This document shows positions 18,408 through 27,137 of a stretch of 64,000 nt of DNA, piece after piece. This DNA comes from an uncultured Flavobacteriaceae bacterium (GTDB lineage: Bacteria; Bacteroidota; Bacteroidia; Flavobacteriales; Flavobacteriaceae). How positions within the stretch are numbered: the first letter of the stretch is position 1; the number at the start of each line of letters is the position of its first letter. Made by a program: the position numbers and the translations under genes. The notes under the pieces are model-generated. The model saw only the letters and a list, made by a program, of their open reading frames with translations. It searched no databases and was not told the origin of the DNA. Where the stretch lies: assembly GCA_947493175.1 (NCBI GenBank), contig CANLQD010000013.1, positions 24,959 through 88,958 of the forward strand, given 5' to 3'.

Positions 18408-19025
18408 CTACACCATGGTGGTTTTGGCCTCCAATGACTTGAAATAGTGCCGTAGTTGTGACATAAACCGATATTTTCGCGCAGATGGGGTCATTTCGAC
18501 CATAAGAGTGCGAACTCCCATATAGGCACTCATTAAGAAAACAGCAACCCCTTCAGCATCGACATGTCGGTCGATGTGGCCATTAAACTTGCCTCTTTGA
18601 ATGGCAGAAACCAAGTTCACTTCCCAAACTTGAAGAATGTTGTTCAGGTGCTTCATTATCTTTTCATTACGACCATTGAACTCGTTTATAAAATTACTTA
18701 GTATAAATCCGTAATCGAGTTCATTGTGTACGGCGGTTTCCAAGGCATCTTCAAAACAACCCGTTATTAGATCCAATGTATGCTCATGGCCTTCGATAGG
18801 TTCGATAAGCATGCTATATACTTTTCGAACCAACAAGTTTTCGATGATTTGAATGAAAAAATCTTCTTTGGATTCAAAATGATAGTAGAAAGCCCCTTTT
18901 GAAAGTGATAACTCTTTCAAAACATCGTCTACACTGGTATTATAATATCCTTTACTATAAAACAAGTGTAAACCGGTAACTTGCATACGCTGCATGGTGG
19001 CCAAGCGTTTCAGGTTCTTATCCAT
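18408..19025 (-). CDS. TetR/AcrR family transcriptional regulator
   Basis: The 205-residue protein has an N-terminal helix-turn-helix: TGLHLFYSKGYYNTSVDDVL, then LSLSKGAFYYHFESKEDF. The FYYHF turn is diagnostic of TetR. A helical ligand/dimer domain follows. I start at the ATG at 19025 (MDKNLKRLAT), since further upstream sequence lacks domain content. It lies downstream of the arsenosugar genes on the same strand. GACC-n4-GGTC inverted repeats occur 73 bp and about 200 bp upstream of its start, a spacing suitable for autoregulation. Confidence 0.87.
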   Translation of the reverse strand: MDKNLKRLATMQRMQVTGLHLFYSKGYYNTSVDDVLKELSLSKGAFYYHFESKEDFFIQIIENLLVRKVYSMLIEPIEGHEHTLDLITGCFEDALETAVHNELDYGFILSNFINEFNGRNEKIMKHLNNILQVWEVNLVSAIQRGKFNGHIDRHVDAEGVAVFLMSAYMGVRTLMVEMTPSARKYRFMSQLRHYFKSLEAKTTMV

Positions 19026-19097
19026 AAGATTTGGGTATTGAACCCATGAGCGCTTTTTCGACTTGCTTAAAAGTGTACATGAGTTTATTAAAAAACC

Positions 19098-19109
19098 GAC
19101 CATTGGGTC
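19098..19109. promoter_or_regulatory. TetR/NemR-type operator candidate, site 1
   Basis: GACC-ATTG-GGTC forms a 4+4 bp inverted repeat with a 4-bp centre, the geometry of NemR-type TetR operators. It lies 73 bp upstream of the tetR start. Binding by this TetR is inferred. Confidence 0.4.
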
Positions 19110-19223
19110 TTTTAAGGATAACAGAAGAAGATACGGTAGCAATACCAAGAAAGGTTAAAAGGTTGGAAAATTCGTTAAAGTGCTTAAAAAACAATGGTTA
19201 AAAGCAAATTAGGTGATATTACA

Positions 19224-19235
19224 AACCCTTTGGTC
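19224..19235. promoter_or_regulatory. TetR/NemR-type operator candidate, site 2 (weaker)
   Basis: AACC-CTTT-GGTC has one mismatch to the GACC-n4-GGTC pattern and continues as GGTCGGT, like the site near trpS. It lies between the arsS stop and site 1. Confidence 0.3.
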
Positions 19236-19266
19236 GGTAAAGTAACCCCGGACACGAACATATTAT

Positions 19267-20322
19267 TTAGGTAACCGCTCCTTGGCAACTACTTCCCGCA
19301 CCTGCCGTACAACCATAACAGTGCTGCGAAATAATGATATTCCGGTCGTTGAGGATATCCTCGTTGTAGTCTTTGATATGTTTTACCTTACTAGCCACTT
19401 TGAGACCTAACATTTGGTTAAAATCACAATCATAGATCCATCCGTCCCAACTAATAGAAATCGTATTGGTGCACATCACATTTTCAACGGCTCCTGGATT
19501 GTATGCTTCTACAAGAGCATACATATAGTCCTCATAATTTTCCGAAGCGATCAAATAGTCCAAAAAACGGGCAATCGGAAGATTCGTAATAGCGAACAGG
19601 TTGTGAAAATCAATATCAAAATCTTCTTTCAGGGCTTTTTTGAAGTCCTTTTCCATGGCCGATTGATCACCGGGCAAAAATGCACCAGACGGATTGTAGA
19701 CCAAATCTAAACGCAAAGAACCCTCGGGCGCCCCATACCCTACGGCATTTAAATCCTGCAAAGCTTTAATGGATTTGTCAAAAACACCATCGCCGCGTTG
19801 TTTATCGGTTTTACCCCTGGTATAATGTGGCATGGACGAAATAACATGAACATTGTGTTTTTTAAAGAACTCGGGTAAATCGTAATACTTCTTATTGGCT
19901 CTAATTATGGTTAAATTGGAACGTACAATAAAATCTTTGATTCCCGCCTTTGCAGCCTCCTCCACGAACCATCGAAAATCCGGATTCATTTCGGGGGCGC
20001 CCCCTGTGAGATCTAAGGTATGGGCACCAGTATTGCGAATGATATCAAGGCAAAGGTGCATCGTATCCCGCGTCATGATTTCTTTTCGATCCGGACCAGC
20101 ATCAACATGACAATGCTCACAAACTTGATTGCACATGTACCCTACATTTATTTGTAGAATTTCCAACTTTTTGGGCCGTAACGGAAAATATCCTATTTCA
20201 GCAATCTTATCTTTAAAATAAGGAAGTTCGCCATCGGCGAAAATACCCCCGTTTAAAATGTCTAATTGCCTATTACTCTCGGCAAGTTCGTTTTGCCTTG
20301 CTTTTAATGATTTTGTTGCCAT
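19267..20322 (-). CDS. arsS: Arsenosugar biosynthesis radical SAM protein
   Basis: This 351-residue radical SAM enzyme carries the cluster motif CNQVCEHC (C64, C68, C71), followed by DLTGGAPEMNP and the DUF3641-type C-terminus with CYGCTAGAGSSCQG. This matches ArsS, proposed to build the adenosyl-derived sugar of arsenosugars. I start at ATG 20322; in-frame sequence further upstream lies inside the peroxidase gene and has no family match. The leader just before the ATG contains a short stuttered repeat. Neighbours are a peroxidase-like protein and a DUF2064 transferase. An arsenite methyltransferase gene is not present in the window. Confidence 0.9.
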   Translation of the reverse strand: MATKSLKARQNELAESNRQLDILNGGIFADGELPYFKDKIAEIGYFPLRPKKLEILQINVGYMCNQVCEHCHVDAGPDRKEIMTRDTMHLCLDIIRNTGAHTLDLTGGAPEMNPDFRWFVEEAAKAGIKDFIVRSNLTIIRANKKYYDLPEFFKKHNVHVISSMPHYTRGKTDKQRGDGVFDKSIKALQDLNAVGYGAPEGSLRLDLVYNPSGAFLPGDQSAMEKDFKKALKEDFDIDFHNLFAITNLPIARFLDYLIASENYEDYMYALVEAYNPGAVENVMCTNTISISWDGWIYDCDFNQMLGLKVASKVKHIKDYNEDILNDRNIIISQHCYGCTAGAGSSCQGAVT

Positions 20323-20325
20323 TTT

Positions 20326-20344
20326 CCAGTATTCAGTATTCAGT
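20326..20344. repeat. Stuttered leader repeat before arsS
   Basis: CAGTATT is tandemly repeated here (seen as ACTGAATACTGAATACTGG on the arsS strand), ending 4 bp from the start codon. A perfect 9-bp inverted repeat (GGCAGAATA/TATTCTGCC, 20360-20379) lies just upstream. Confidence 0.6.
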
Positions 20345-20405
20345 TGTGGTTGACAGTACGGCAGAATACATATTCTGCCAACTGCTACTGCAGACCGCCA
20401 ACTTT

Positions 20406-20741
20406 TTACATGCTCAATTTGTTGTATTTGTTCATCATCTGAACCCCATGTACCAAAGTGGCACCGCTTTCGATAGCTGCACCGGCATGTACGGCTTCCA
20501 TCATTTCTTCTTTTGTAATGCCGCGTTGCAATCCGTCTTTTGTATACGCATCGATACAATAGGGGCATTTGACTACGTGTGCCACTGCCAAGGCGATCAA
20601 TGATTTTTCGCGAGCGCTGAGCGCGCCTTCTTCAAACACTTTTCCGTAGTAGTCAAAAAACTTGTTGCCGAGTTCCTCGCTCCATTCCGTGATATTTCCA
20701 AATTTTCGTAGGTCTGCCGGGTCGTAATATGAGTTTGCCAT
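20406..20741 (-). CDS. Arsenosugar-associated peroxidase-like (carboxymuconolactone decarboxylase fold)
   Basis: The 111-residue AhpD/CMD-fold protein has the redox motif CPYC (C59, C62) followed by IDAYTKDG, and the helical EEMMEAVHAGAAIESG segment. It matches the small peroxidase-like protein typically encoded with arsS in arsenosugar clusters. It may be a thiol redox partner or peroxidase; its substrate has not been established. It is 83 bp upstream of arsS on the same strand and probably co-transcribed. Confidence 0.85.
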   Translation of the reverse strand: MANSYYDPADLRKFGNITEWSEELGNKFFDYYGKVFEEGALSAREKSLIALAVAHVVKCPYCIDAYTKDGLQRGITKEEMMEAVHAGAAIESGATLVHGVQMMNKYNKLSM

Positions 20742-20841
20742 GTACTTTATTTTTTAAGTAAGAGAATAGTAGTCCAAAACCCATGAAATGGGTAGCGGTA
20801 CCTGTTTTTTTATTAGAAGGATAACGCCCTAAAAATGGGAC

Positions 20842-21573
20842 TTAACAAGAGAAAGGTGAGCCTTTGTTGTAAAATGCTATGGGATAAAAAGAGGAAATCG
20901 TATTTGAACCATAGTAATAATCCAGGCTCTTTTTCCCAAGTATAAAAACTACAATTCCTAAAAGCGCAGCGGACCATACTTCGGGAGAATGGAGGCAATG
21001 TTGTAAATCGGAAGTAGTGTCTATATCAAACAGTGTTTCCAGTCGAAAAACGTCAACGGATCTTCTTGATAGCAGCGTAAGCAACTCGTGCGATACCTTT
21101 GAAGTCTGCCAAGAGAACTTTTTAAAGGCATTTTTGTCAAAATGAGCTTTAAGCAGCCCCATGAGATAAAATCCTCCATCGGAAGCCCGTCCTAAAACAA
21201 AATTACCAGTATCTAGCTGCTTTTTTGCTTTGTGCAAATGGGAAGCCTTTAATCCAGGAGTATCGTTTCCAATAGTAATGATTCGCTCATAGCCCTGTTC
21301 AAATAGGGTCTGGATCGCGTTAGTAAATCGTTCCCCAAAACTATTTCCAATCTGGGTAGTCTCATCCAAGTGAATATAGGGGAGTCCCGTTTTTCGAACG
21401 GTCTGTATGGTTTGTTCGGTAAGTGCATCGAACAACTCTTCACCATAGGCAATACCTTTTAAGGCCGCTTCTTTCTTCGAAGAATGGGCAAAAATCAATA
21501 CAAGCGTATGTGGTTTTTCAGAGAGATGCATAAATACCGGACAGGTAGTAAAATTACAAAGAAATACTTTCAA
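20842..21573 (-). CDS. DUF2064 glycosyltransferase-like protein
   Basis: This GT-A-like protein is about 243 residues long, with ITIGNDTPGLKASHL, GRASDGGFYLMGL and a C-terminal LFDIDTTSDL. These are conserved points of the DUF2064 group found with arsenosugar genes. The usual N-terminal GxxKTRL motif of the nucleotide-binding loop is replaced by FAHSSKKEAALKG. A hydrophobic segment near the C-terminus (AALLGIVVFILGK) is unusual for the family. The start may be this ATG or one 42 bp further in (MHLSEKPHTL). It probably acts with arsS, possibly transferring a sugar; donor unknown. Confidence 0.7.
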   Translation of the reverse strand: MKVFLCNFTTCPVFMHLSEKPHTLVLIFAHSSKKEAALKGIAYGEELFDALTEQTIQTVRKTGLPYIHLDETTQIGNSFGERFTNAIQTLFEQGYERIITIGNDTPGLKASHLHKAKKQLDTGNFVLGRASDGGFYLMGLLKAHFDKNAFKKFSWQTSKVSHELLTLLSRRSVDVFRLETLFDIDTTSDLQHCLHSPEVWSAALLGIVVFILGKKSLDYYYGSNTISSFYPIAFYNKGSPFSC

Positions 21574-21625
21574 TTGTTCAGTCGTGAAGCATACCCAGTC
21601 TTTACTCCGGTAGTTATAAATTAAC

Positions 21626-21633
21626 TAATTTTG
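21626..21633 (+). promoter_or_regulatory. Promoter -7 box for the patatin gene
   Basis: TAATTTTG matches TAnnTTTG exactly and lies 52 bp upstream of the ATG at 21685. It overlaps a possible upstream TTG start (21631), arguing against that start. Confidence 0.45.
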
Positions 21634-21684
21634 AGGCGTTTTTGTAAACACATGTACTTTTTGCTAAAAAATATAAAGTATGGG

Positions 21685-22464
21685 ATGGAGGCGTTGAAAT
21701 CGAAATCGATAGGTTTGGTACTTTCCGGTGGTGGGGTACGGGGCATGGCTCATATAGGTGTCTTGCGGGCCTTAGAGGAATATGGGATTTCTGCCCAAAC
21801 AGTAGCCGGGAGCAGTGTTGGTGCTTTGGTAGCAGCTCTGTATGCGAATGGTAATCCCGTACACGAAATGCTCTCTTTTTTTAAGGAAACCCCTTTATTC
21901 AAGTATAATTTTATAACCATATTGAAGCCGGGCCTTGTAGATACCGAAAGGTATATTGATATTTTTAAAGGCTATTTCCCTGAAGATCGTTTCAATGCCT
22001 TGGCACGTGAATTGCATGTGGTCGCCATCAATTTGCAGAAGGGGGAAGAAGAATTTTTTTCTGAAGGGGAATTGATTCGACCTCTTTTGGCTTCTGCTGC
22101 CTTACCTCCGGTCTTCAGTCCGGTCGAGATCAACAATTGTTTGTATGCAGACGGGGGTATTATGAATAATTTTCCTTTAGAACCTATCCGTGGTAAGACC
22201 GATTTTATGATCGGTAGTAATGTTTCAGTTATTAAGCAGGTCGAAAAGAAGCATATCAGTTCCTCGATTCAATTGGCTAATCGCACGACCGCTTTGATGA
22301 TTTACGCCATTAATCGACAAAAAATTCACCAATGTGACCTTATTTTCGAAGCGATGGAATTGGATGCCATCGGGGTGTTGGATAAAAAAGGCATAGAAAA
22401 GGCCTATGTTATCGGGTACGACCACGCGGCTAGGACGCTAGAAAAATATCTTTCCAAGGAATAA
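21685..22464 (+). CDS. Patatin-like phospholipase
   Basis: This is a patatin-fold acyl hydrolase of 259 residues from ATG 21685. It has the oxyanion loop GGGVRGMAHIG, the nucleophile elbow AGSSVGAL (GxSxG) and the dyad DGGIMNNFP. It is compact, without a secretion signal or outer-membrane domain, so it is probably cytoplasmic and acts on acyl lipids. An upstream in-frame ATG at 21652 would add a short hydrophobic segment. Choice of start depends on the promoter box at 21626. Its 3' end overlaps the convergent membrane-protein gene by 35 bp. Confidence 0.85.
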   Translation: MEALKSKSIGLVLSGGGVRGMAHIGVLRALEEYGISAQTVAGSSVGALVAALYANGNPVHEMLSFFKETPLFKYNFITILKPGLVDTERYIDIFKGYFPEDRFNALARELHVVAINLQKGEEEFFSEGELIRPLLASAALPPVFSPVEINNCLYADGGIMNNFPLEPIRGKTDFMIGSNVSVIKQVEKKHISSSIQLANRTTALMIYAINRQKIHQCDLIFEAMELDAIGVLDKKGIEKAYVIGYDHAARTLEKYLSKE

Positions 22465-22807
22465 TGAAGGGGAGGATCGCACACCAAATGATGAAAAAAG
22501 CACCCATGCCGCTAGGGTAAGGTTGTTTTTGCCATAAGGCCGGTAGCATCACGAACAACACCCATGATCCCTTGTAAGTTAGCTGGAACAACAGTACCAA
22601 AGCCATTTTTTTGGGATACAAAAGTCCAAGAATCGAAAGTAAGAAGATGGCTCCCCATAAACTTCCCACCAATCGAATAACTTCCGAGTACGGATAGGTA
22701 TTTTGAAATACAGTAACCGCCGCCTTTTTAGGATAGAACAAGGACGTGATGCTGATCCATCCCGCTACAATGATATTGGCAATATATACAGTTTTCAAAG
22801 CAATCAT
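22430..22807 (-). CDS. Four-helix membrane protein (hypothetical)
   Basis: A 125-residue protein with four hydrophobic segments (for example TVYIANIIVAGWISITSLF and ALVLLFQLTYKGSWVLFVML). Size and spacing are DoxX-like, but I see no confirming motif. It lies 73 bp downstream of the Crp-like regulator on the same strand and may be its target. Its last 35 bp overlap the convergent patatin gene. Confidence 0.65.
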   Translation of the reverse strand: MIALKTVYIANIIVAGWISITSLFYPKKAAVTVFQNTYPYSEVIRLVGSLWGAIFLLSILGLLYPKKMALVLLFQLTYKGSWVLFVMLPALWQKQPYPSGMGAFFIIWCAILPFIIPWKDIFLAS

Positions 22808-22880
22808 TTTACTAAAAGTTTTGAGGACAAAATTATACAGGTTATCAGGTAAACCGTTTACCTTATGGTAAATTCGAAGA

Positions 22881-23477
22881 CTATTGGGAGATATTTCTTC
22901 GAATACGGCTCAGCGACTGTTGGGTTACTCCCAAGTAGGAGGCAAGATGTTTTAGGGAAACCCGGCCTACCAGCTCAGGACGGTTATTTAACAGTAGGCG
23001 ATAGCGGTTTTCGGCCGTTTCGTTTTGAAGCTCCTCAAGAATATTTTCCGTAAAAAACTGTACTTCTTGGGTAATTTTATGGGCGAAAGCCTTCCAAATG
23101 GGCAATTGCAACAATTCCTGTTGGTCGGTATACGTAATTTGCCAAACGCTACTGTCTTCTAAGGCTTCGATATTTTCCCTGGAGGGTTGTCGCTCGTTAA
23201 AGCTACGTTGGGAAGTGAACATATAGGGGGCTTCGGTAAAGAACTTGGTCACCGCCTCTCCATCTCTCCAGATAAAGAATCGCAAGAGGCCGGTTTCTAA
23301 AAACGAAAGGTGATGGCATACGGTGCCATTTTTCAATAACAACGCTCCTTTTTGATAGGTTTTATGGGATAACTTGGCACGAATTATAGCCCAGTCCTGG
23401 TCTGAGATAGAAATGTAGCTTTCTATGAATTTTCTAAAGGTATGCGGTGTCTCCACGATTTTAGAAGTGAAACCCAT
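22881..23477 (-). CDS. Crp/Fnr family transcriptional regulator
   Basis: The 198-residue protein has a cyclic-nucleotide-binding-like beta-roll: QKGALLLKNGTVCHHLSFLE, then TGLLRFFIWRDG. A C-terminal winged helix follows with recognition helix VSLKHLASYLGVTQQSLSRI. There are no Fnr-type cysteines, so it is not an iron-sulfur oxygen sensor. The ligand is unknown, as usual for this large Bacteroidota subgroup. It probably controls the small membrane protein downstream. Confidence 0.85.
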   Translation of the reverse strand: MGFTSKIVETPHTFRKFIESYISISDQDWAIIRAKLSHKTYQKGALLLKNGTVCHHLSFLETGLLRFFIWRDGEAVTKFFTEAPYMFTSQRSFNERQPSRENIEALEDSSVWQITYTDQQELLQLPIWKAFAHKITQEVQFFTENILEELQNETAENRYRLLLNNRPELVGRVSLKHLASYLGVTQQSLSRIRRNISQ

Positions 23478-23568
23478 AGTGGCGAGCTAATCATAAGCCG
23501 ACAAAATGGATGGTTGAACCCCGACACTTATGCTCAGGGCCTTTTAGTACGGTTACTGATTCTTATGA

Positions 23569-24618
23569 TCAAACATCGTCATAATCGACCTTCAATGTTG
23601 GGGTCAAGGCGTGTGCCTGGCAGGTAAGGATAAATCCATCGGCGATTTCCCCATCGGTCAAGATTTGGTTCTGAACCATATCTGCCTTTCCTTCTTTGAC
23701 CCTGGCAATACAGCTGCTACAGACTCCGCCTTGGCAAGAATAGGGAGCATCGATATTTTCCTTTAAAACCGCATCGAGCACCAACATTTTCCTATCCATC
23801 TTAAATGAAAAGGTTTCATCGTCTACAACAACTTCTACTTGGGTCTCCCCTTCTTCGCTTATGGGAAGCTCATCCAATATTTCCGTTGTAGTAAACAACT
23901 CAAAGTGTATGTGTTCTTCGGCAATCCCGTTTTCTTTTAGGCTGTTTTCGACCAAGCGAATCATTGGTTCGGGGCCGCATAGATAATAGTCGTCAAAACG
24001 GATATTTTTGTGTTTGTTCTTTAGGGCATAGTTGACCGTTGATACATCAATACGACCGAACAGTGCATCTTCTTCCCTGGATTGACTATTTATAAAATAA
24101 ACAAAAAACCTATTGGTATATTCTAACTGAAGCTTGTTGATCTCCGTATAGAACATGGTTTCTTCGTTCGATTTATTTCCATAAACCAATACGAATTTGT
24201 TGTCTTTGTGGCTGTCCAACACGGTTTTGGCGATACTCATTATAGGTGTAATACCGCTACCTGCAGCAAATGCCGCAATATTCTTTGAATTCTCTGTAGG
24301 AGCAAAAACAAACCTTCCCTCAGGGGGCATTACTTCAAGAACATCGCCCACCTTCAATTCCGAGTTGGCGTAGTCGGAAAATCCGCCACGATCTACTTTT
24401 TTGACACCGATGGTAATACCGGCACTGGCGGGTGCTGAACTAATGGAGTAGGCCCTACGGAGTTCGGTTCCCTTTATTTCTTTTTTGATCGTAATATACT
24501 GCCCGGCGGTAAAGGCAAAAGTTTGAAGTAGCTCTTTGGGAACATCGAATGTAATGGCGACCGATTTAGGGGTTAATTTTTTAACATTGGAAACGGTCAG
24601 CGAGTGAAAATGGCTCAT
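23569..24618 (-). CDS. Ferredoxin-NADP reductase, PaaE-like
   Basis: This 349-residue oxidoreductase has three domains in order. The first is an FAD-binding barrel with RRAYSISSAP. The second is an NAD(P)-binding domain with AAGSGITPIMSI and YLCGPEPMI. The third is a C-terminal plant-type 2Fe-2S domain with CQGGVCSSC and a distal cysteine (LTCQA). This is the PaaE layout, which feeds electrons to oxygenases. No other phenylacetate genes are present, so its partner is open; in Flavobacteria such reductases often occur alone. Confidence 0.88.
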   Translation of the reverse strand: MSHFHSLTVSNVKKLTPKSVAITFDVPKELLQTFAFTAGQYITIKKEIKGTELRRAYSISSAPASAGITIGVKKVDRGGFSDYANSELKVGDVLEVMPPEGRFVFAPTENSKNIAAFAAGSGITPIMSIAKTVLDSHKDNKFVLVYGNKSNEETMFYTEINKLQLEYTNRFFVYFINSQSREEDALFGRIDVSTVNYALKNKHKNIRFDDYYLCGPEPMIRLVENSLKENGIAEEHIHFELFTTTEILDELPISEEGETQVEVVVDDETFSFKMDRKMLVLDAVLKENIDAPYSCQGGVCSSCIARVKEGKADMVQNQILTDGEIADGFILTCQAHALTPTLKVDYDDV

Positions 24619-24634
24619 GTAAACAAATTTGGTG

Positions 24635-24642
24635 CAAAACTA
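24635..24642 (-). promoter_or_regulatory. Promoter -7 box for the PaaE-like gene
   Basis: On the minus strand TAGTTTTG matches TAnnTTTG. A TTTT run sits 19 bp further upstream in place of the -33 TTTG. The box is 16 bp before the start codon. Confidence 0.45.
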
Positions 24643-24747
24643 AGCATTGATGAAGCTATTTAAAACCGACACGACAAAAAATCCGCCGGGTTTGTAACAA
24701 AGTCTTATTTTTAGGTACCAAACTATAGCATAATTTTTAGATCCGAG

Positions 24748-26217
24748 ATGTTCAAATACTTCATTACACTCCAATGGAAATCGTTTTTTAGATCGGCATC
24801 CTTGGGGAAAAGCATGGCGATGAAGATACTTATGGGCTTTTTTACGCTTTATATGTTGGCCACGCTACTGATGGCCGGTATCGGATTGTTTTTTGGTCTT
24901 GAAGAAGCATTTCCTGAAACCGACCCGTTATTTTTGGTAAGTCAATATCTCGTTTACTGGGTATTTATTGAGTTGGCCCTTCGCTATTTTATGCAGAAAC
25001 TCCCAGTGATGGATGTGAAGCCCCTATTAACGCTTCCTATTGATAAAAGTAAGATTGTTCATTATGTGCTAGGGCGTTCCGGTGTTTCGGTCTATAACCT
25101 GTTTGATTTGGCATTCTTTGTACCCTTCACCATCGTATTGTTGCTTCAGGGATATCCAATAGTAAATATCCTGGGGTGGTTTTTGGCTATGATGGGTATA
25201 GTGCTCAGCATCAACTATACCAACTTTCTTATTAACAAGAGCGACAAGGCATTAGCGGTTGTTCTATTGTTTGTTGTTGTGCTATACGCGCTCGATTATT
25301 TTGATTTGTATCCGGTTCGAGCGTTTTTTGGATCGCTGTTTTATGGCCTTTATGAAAATCCGTTCCTAGCCCTTATTCCGGTTTTTTTGACGATAACGAT
25401 GTACTATGTCAATTATCGCTTTTTGAGACATGGTATTTTTCTCGATGCTTCCTTACAGCAAAAAACCAAAGAGGTCGCTACCTTCGATTTAACATGGACT
25501 AGACGATTTGGCGACATTGCCCCATTTTTACAATTAGACTTAAAGTTGATTTGGAGAAACAAACGTACCAAGGTTCAGGCCTTCGTATCGTTAGCGATGA
25601 TTTTTTATGGCCTTGTTTTTTATACGATGGAAGATTTTGGACTCAATTCGGTGATGATGGTCGTGGTCGGTATTTTGATGACCGGCATCTTTTTGATGAA
25701 TTTTGGTCAGTTCATTCCGGCCTGGGACAGTGCTTATTATAGCATGATGATGTCACAGAACATTCCGTTGCGAAAGTATCTGGAAGCCAAAGCGGGCCTC
25801 ATAGCGGTAAGCGTTGTGGTCATGTTCTTTTTGTCGATTCCCTATGTGTATTTTGGGTGGGAAGCTCTCGCCATTAATTTCAGTACGGCATTGTACAATT
25901 TAGGAATTAATATACCGATCATTTTATTTTTCGGGTCCATGAATAAGAAACGGATCGATTTGACCAAAAGTCCGTTGGGGAACATGCAGGGTACGGGTGC
26001 CGCCCAGTTTTTGGTGGGTATCCCGCTATTTGGAGCCCCTATGTTGTTATATGGCGTATTGAGTTTTTTGGTTTCGTTCGAAGTAGCGCTTATTGCTCTG
26101 GCATTGATAGGAATTCTTGGATTTGCCTTTAGAAAACACCTATTGGATAAGATTACCTTGCTATATGGCAAACGAAAGTATGGTATGATTGCCGGTTTTA
26201 AAGAAAGAAACGGCTAA
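24748..26217 (+). CDS. DUF5687 ABC-transporter permease
   Basis: A 489-residue polytopic protein (about 12 hydrophobic segments) beginning MFKYFITLQWKSFFRSASLG, with PLLTLPIDKSKIVHYVLGRS between early helices. These features match DUF5687, permeases paired with a single ATPase gene in Bacteroidota. The ATPase gene follows at 26415. The substrate is unknown; homologous pairs are treated as exporters. The 197-bp gap to the ATPase contains a small open frame. Confidence 0.83.
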   Translation: MFKYFITLQWKSFFRSASLGKSMAMKILMGFFTLYMLATLLMAGIGLFFGLEEAFPETDPLFLVSQYLVYWVFIELALRYFMQKLPVMDVKPLLTLPIDKSKIVHYVLGRSGVSVYNLFDLAFFVPFTIVLLLQGYPIVNILGWFLAMMGIVLSINYTNFLINKSDKALAVVLLFVVVLYALDYFDLYPVRAFFGSLFYGLYENPFLALIPVFLTITMYYVNYRFLRHGIFLDASLQQKTKEVATFDLTWTRRFGDIAPFLQLDLKLIWRNKRTKVQAFVSLAMIFYGLVFYTMEDFGLNSVMMVVVGILMTGIFLMNFGQFIPAWDSAYYSMMMSQNIPLRKYLEAKAGLIAVSVVVMFFLSIPYVYFGWEALAINFSTALYNLGINIPIILFFGSMNKKRIDLTKSPLGNMQGTGAAQFLVGIPLFGAPMLLYGVLSFLVSFEVALIALALIGILGFAFRKHLLDKITLLYGKRKYGMIAGFKERNG

Positions 26218-26259
26218 GGACGTGCCAAAAAACCGATAAACGATTTAGGTCAATTTGAA

Positions 26260-26385
26260 ATGCTTTCCAATATCCATTCTTCGGCACAAGGGGCAGGAAA
26301 GTATCGTTTGATACCTTTTAAAAGGCAACAAGATTTTTTGTCCAGCACGGATAATTGGTTTGAGGCCTGGGCCAAAAAGCCTTGA
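26260..26385 (+). CDS. 41-residue ORF between the two ABC genes
   Basis: An ATG-initiated frame of 41 codons encodes a tryptophan-containing peptide with KYRLIPFKRQQDFL and a C-terminal FEAWAKKP. It lies between permease and ATPase genes and ends 30 bp before the ATPase ATG. I recognise no family, and no transmembrane segment is evident. It may be a chance frame. Confidence 0.25.
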   Translation: MLSNIHSSAQGAGKYRLIPFKRQQDFLSSTDNWFEAWAKKP

Positions 26386-26410
26386 ACTTGACACTTGAAT
26401 TTGAACTTTA
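26381..26410. repeat. Stuttered leader repeat before the ABC ATPase
   Basis: Variants of CTTGAACTT repeat three to four times (CTTGAACTTGACACTTGAAT and then TTGAACTT) immediately before the ATG at 26415. The run creates a false in-frame TTG start. Confidence 0.6.
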
Positions 26411-26414
26411 CGCT

Positions 26415-27137
26415 ATGATATCAGCACAAAACCTTACCAAACGATACGGATCCAAGATGGTCCTGAATATTGAAAATCTTCAAATTCCTAAGGGTCAAAG
26501 TTTTGGGCTTGTGGGTAATAACGGTGCTGGTAAGACTACCTTTTTTAGTCTTTTGCTAGATTTGATTCCACCGAGTACGGGCCATATCGTGAATAACGGT
26601 GTTCAGGTAAATACCAGTGAGGATTGGAAACCCTTTACTGCTTCTTTTATCGATGAGTCTTTTTTAATCGGTTATCTGACACCGGAAGAGTACTTCTACT
26701 TTATTGGGGAACTACGAGGTCAGAACAGGGCCGATGTGAACGCGCTGTTGACCAATTTTGAGGACTTTTTTCATGGAGAGATACTTGGACAGAAAAAATA
26801 CCTCCGTGATCTTTCAAAAGGAAATCAAAAGAAAACGGGAATCGTTGCCTCATTTATAGGTCATCCAGAAGTGGTAATACTCGACGAACCTTTCGCGAAT
26901 CTGGACCCGACCACCCAGATACGGCTAAAAGGGATTATCAAAGAACTGGCGGCGCAGCAAGAGGTAACCGTTTTGGTGTCGAGCCACGATTTAATGCATG
27001 TAACGGAGGTCAGCGACCGCATCGTGGTATTGAATCAAGGGGAAATAGTAAAGGATATCGAAACCTCTGAAAAAACGCTGGAAGAATTGGAAGTCTTCTT
27101 TGGAAAGCAGTCAGCAATCGAAGAGAGCGGCAATTGA
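26415..27137 (+). CDS. ABC transporter ATP-binding protein
   Basis: This 240-residue ATPase has Walker A GNNGAGKT (34-41), Walker B VVILDEP (153-159) and a switch histidine in VLVSSHDLMH. The signature is the unusual LSKGN (133-137) in place of LSGGQ, as is common in exporter ATPases of this group. I use the ATG at 26415 (MISAQNLTKRYG). The alternative TTG start at 26382 would translate the stuttered leader. It should energise the DUF5687 permease encoded upstream. Confidence 0.9.
   Translation: MISAQNLTKRYGSKMVLNIENLQIPKGQSFGLVGNNGAGKTTFFSLLLDLIPPSTGHIVNNGVQVNTSEDWKPFTASFIDESFLIGYLTPEEYFYFIGELRGQNRADVNALLTNFEDFFHGEILGQKKYLRDLSKGNQKKTGIVASFIGHPEVVILDEPFANLDPTTQIRLKGIIKELAAQQEVTVLVSSHDLMHVTEVSDRIVVLNQGEIVKDIETSEKTLEELEVFFGKQSAIEESGN

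Noticed and set aside
20360..20379. GGCAGAATA/TATTCTGCC palindrome as a terminator
   Set aside because: A 9-bp stem with only a 2-nt centre and no T-run on either strand; it is better seen as part of the stuttered arsS leader or a protein site.
20323..20568. Upstream extension of arsS
   Set aside because: It would run through the end of the peroxidase gene in another frame. ArsS homologues begin close to MATKSLKARQ.
26382..26414. TTG start of the ABC ATPase
   Set aside because: It would translate the stuttered leader (NLTLEFELYA). The ATG at 26415 gives the standard ATPase N-terminus.
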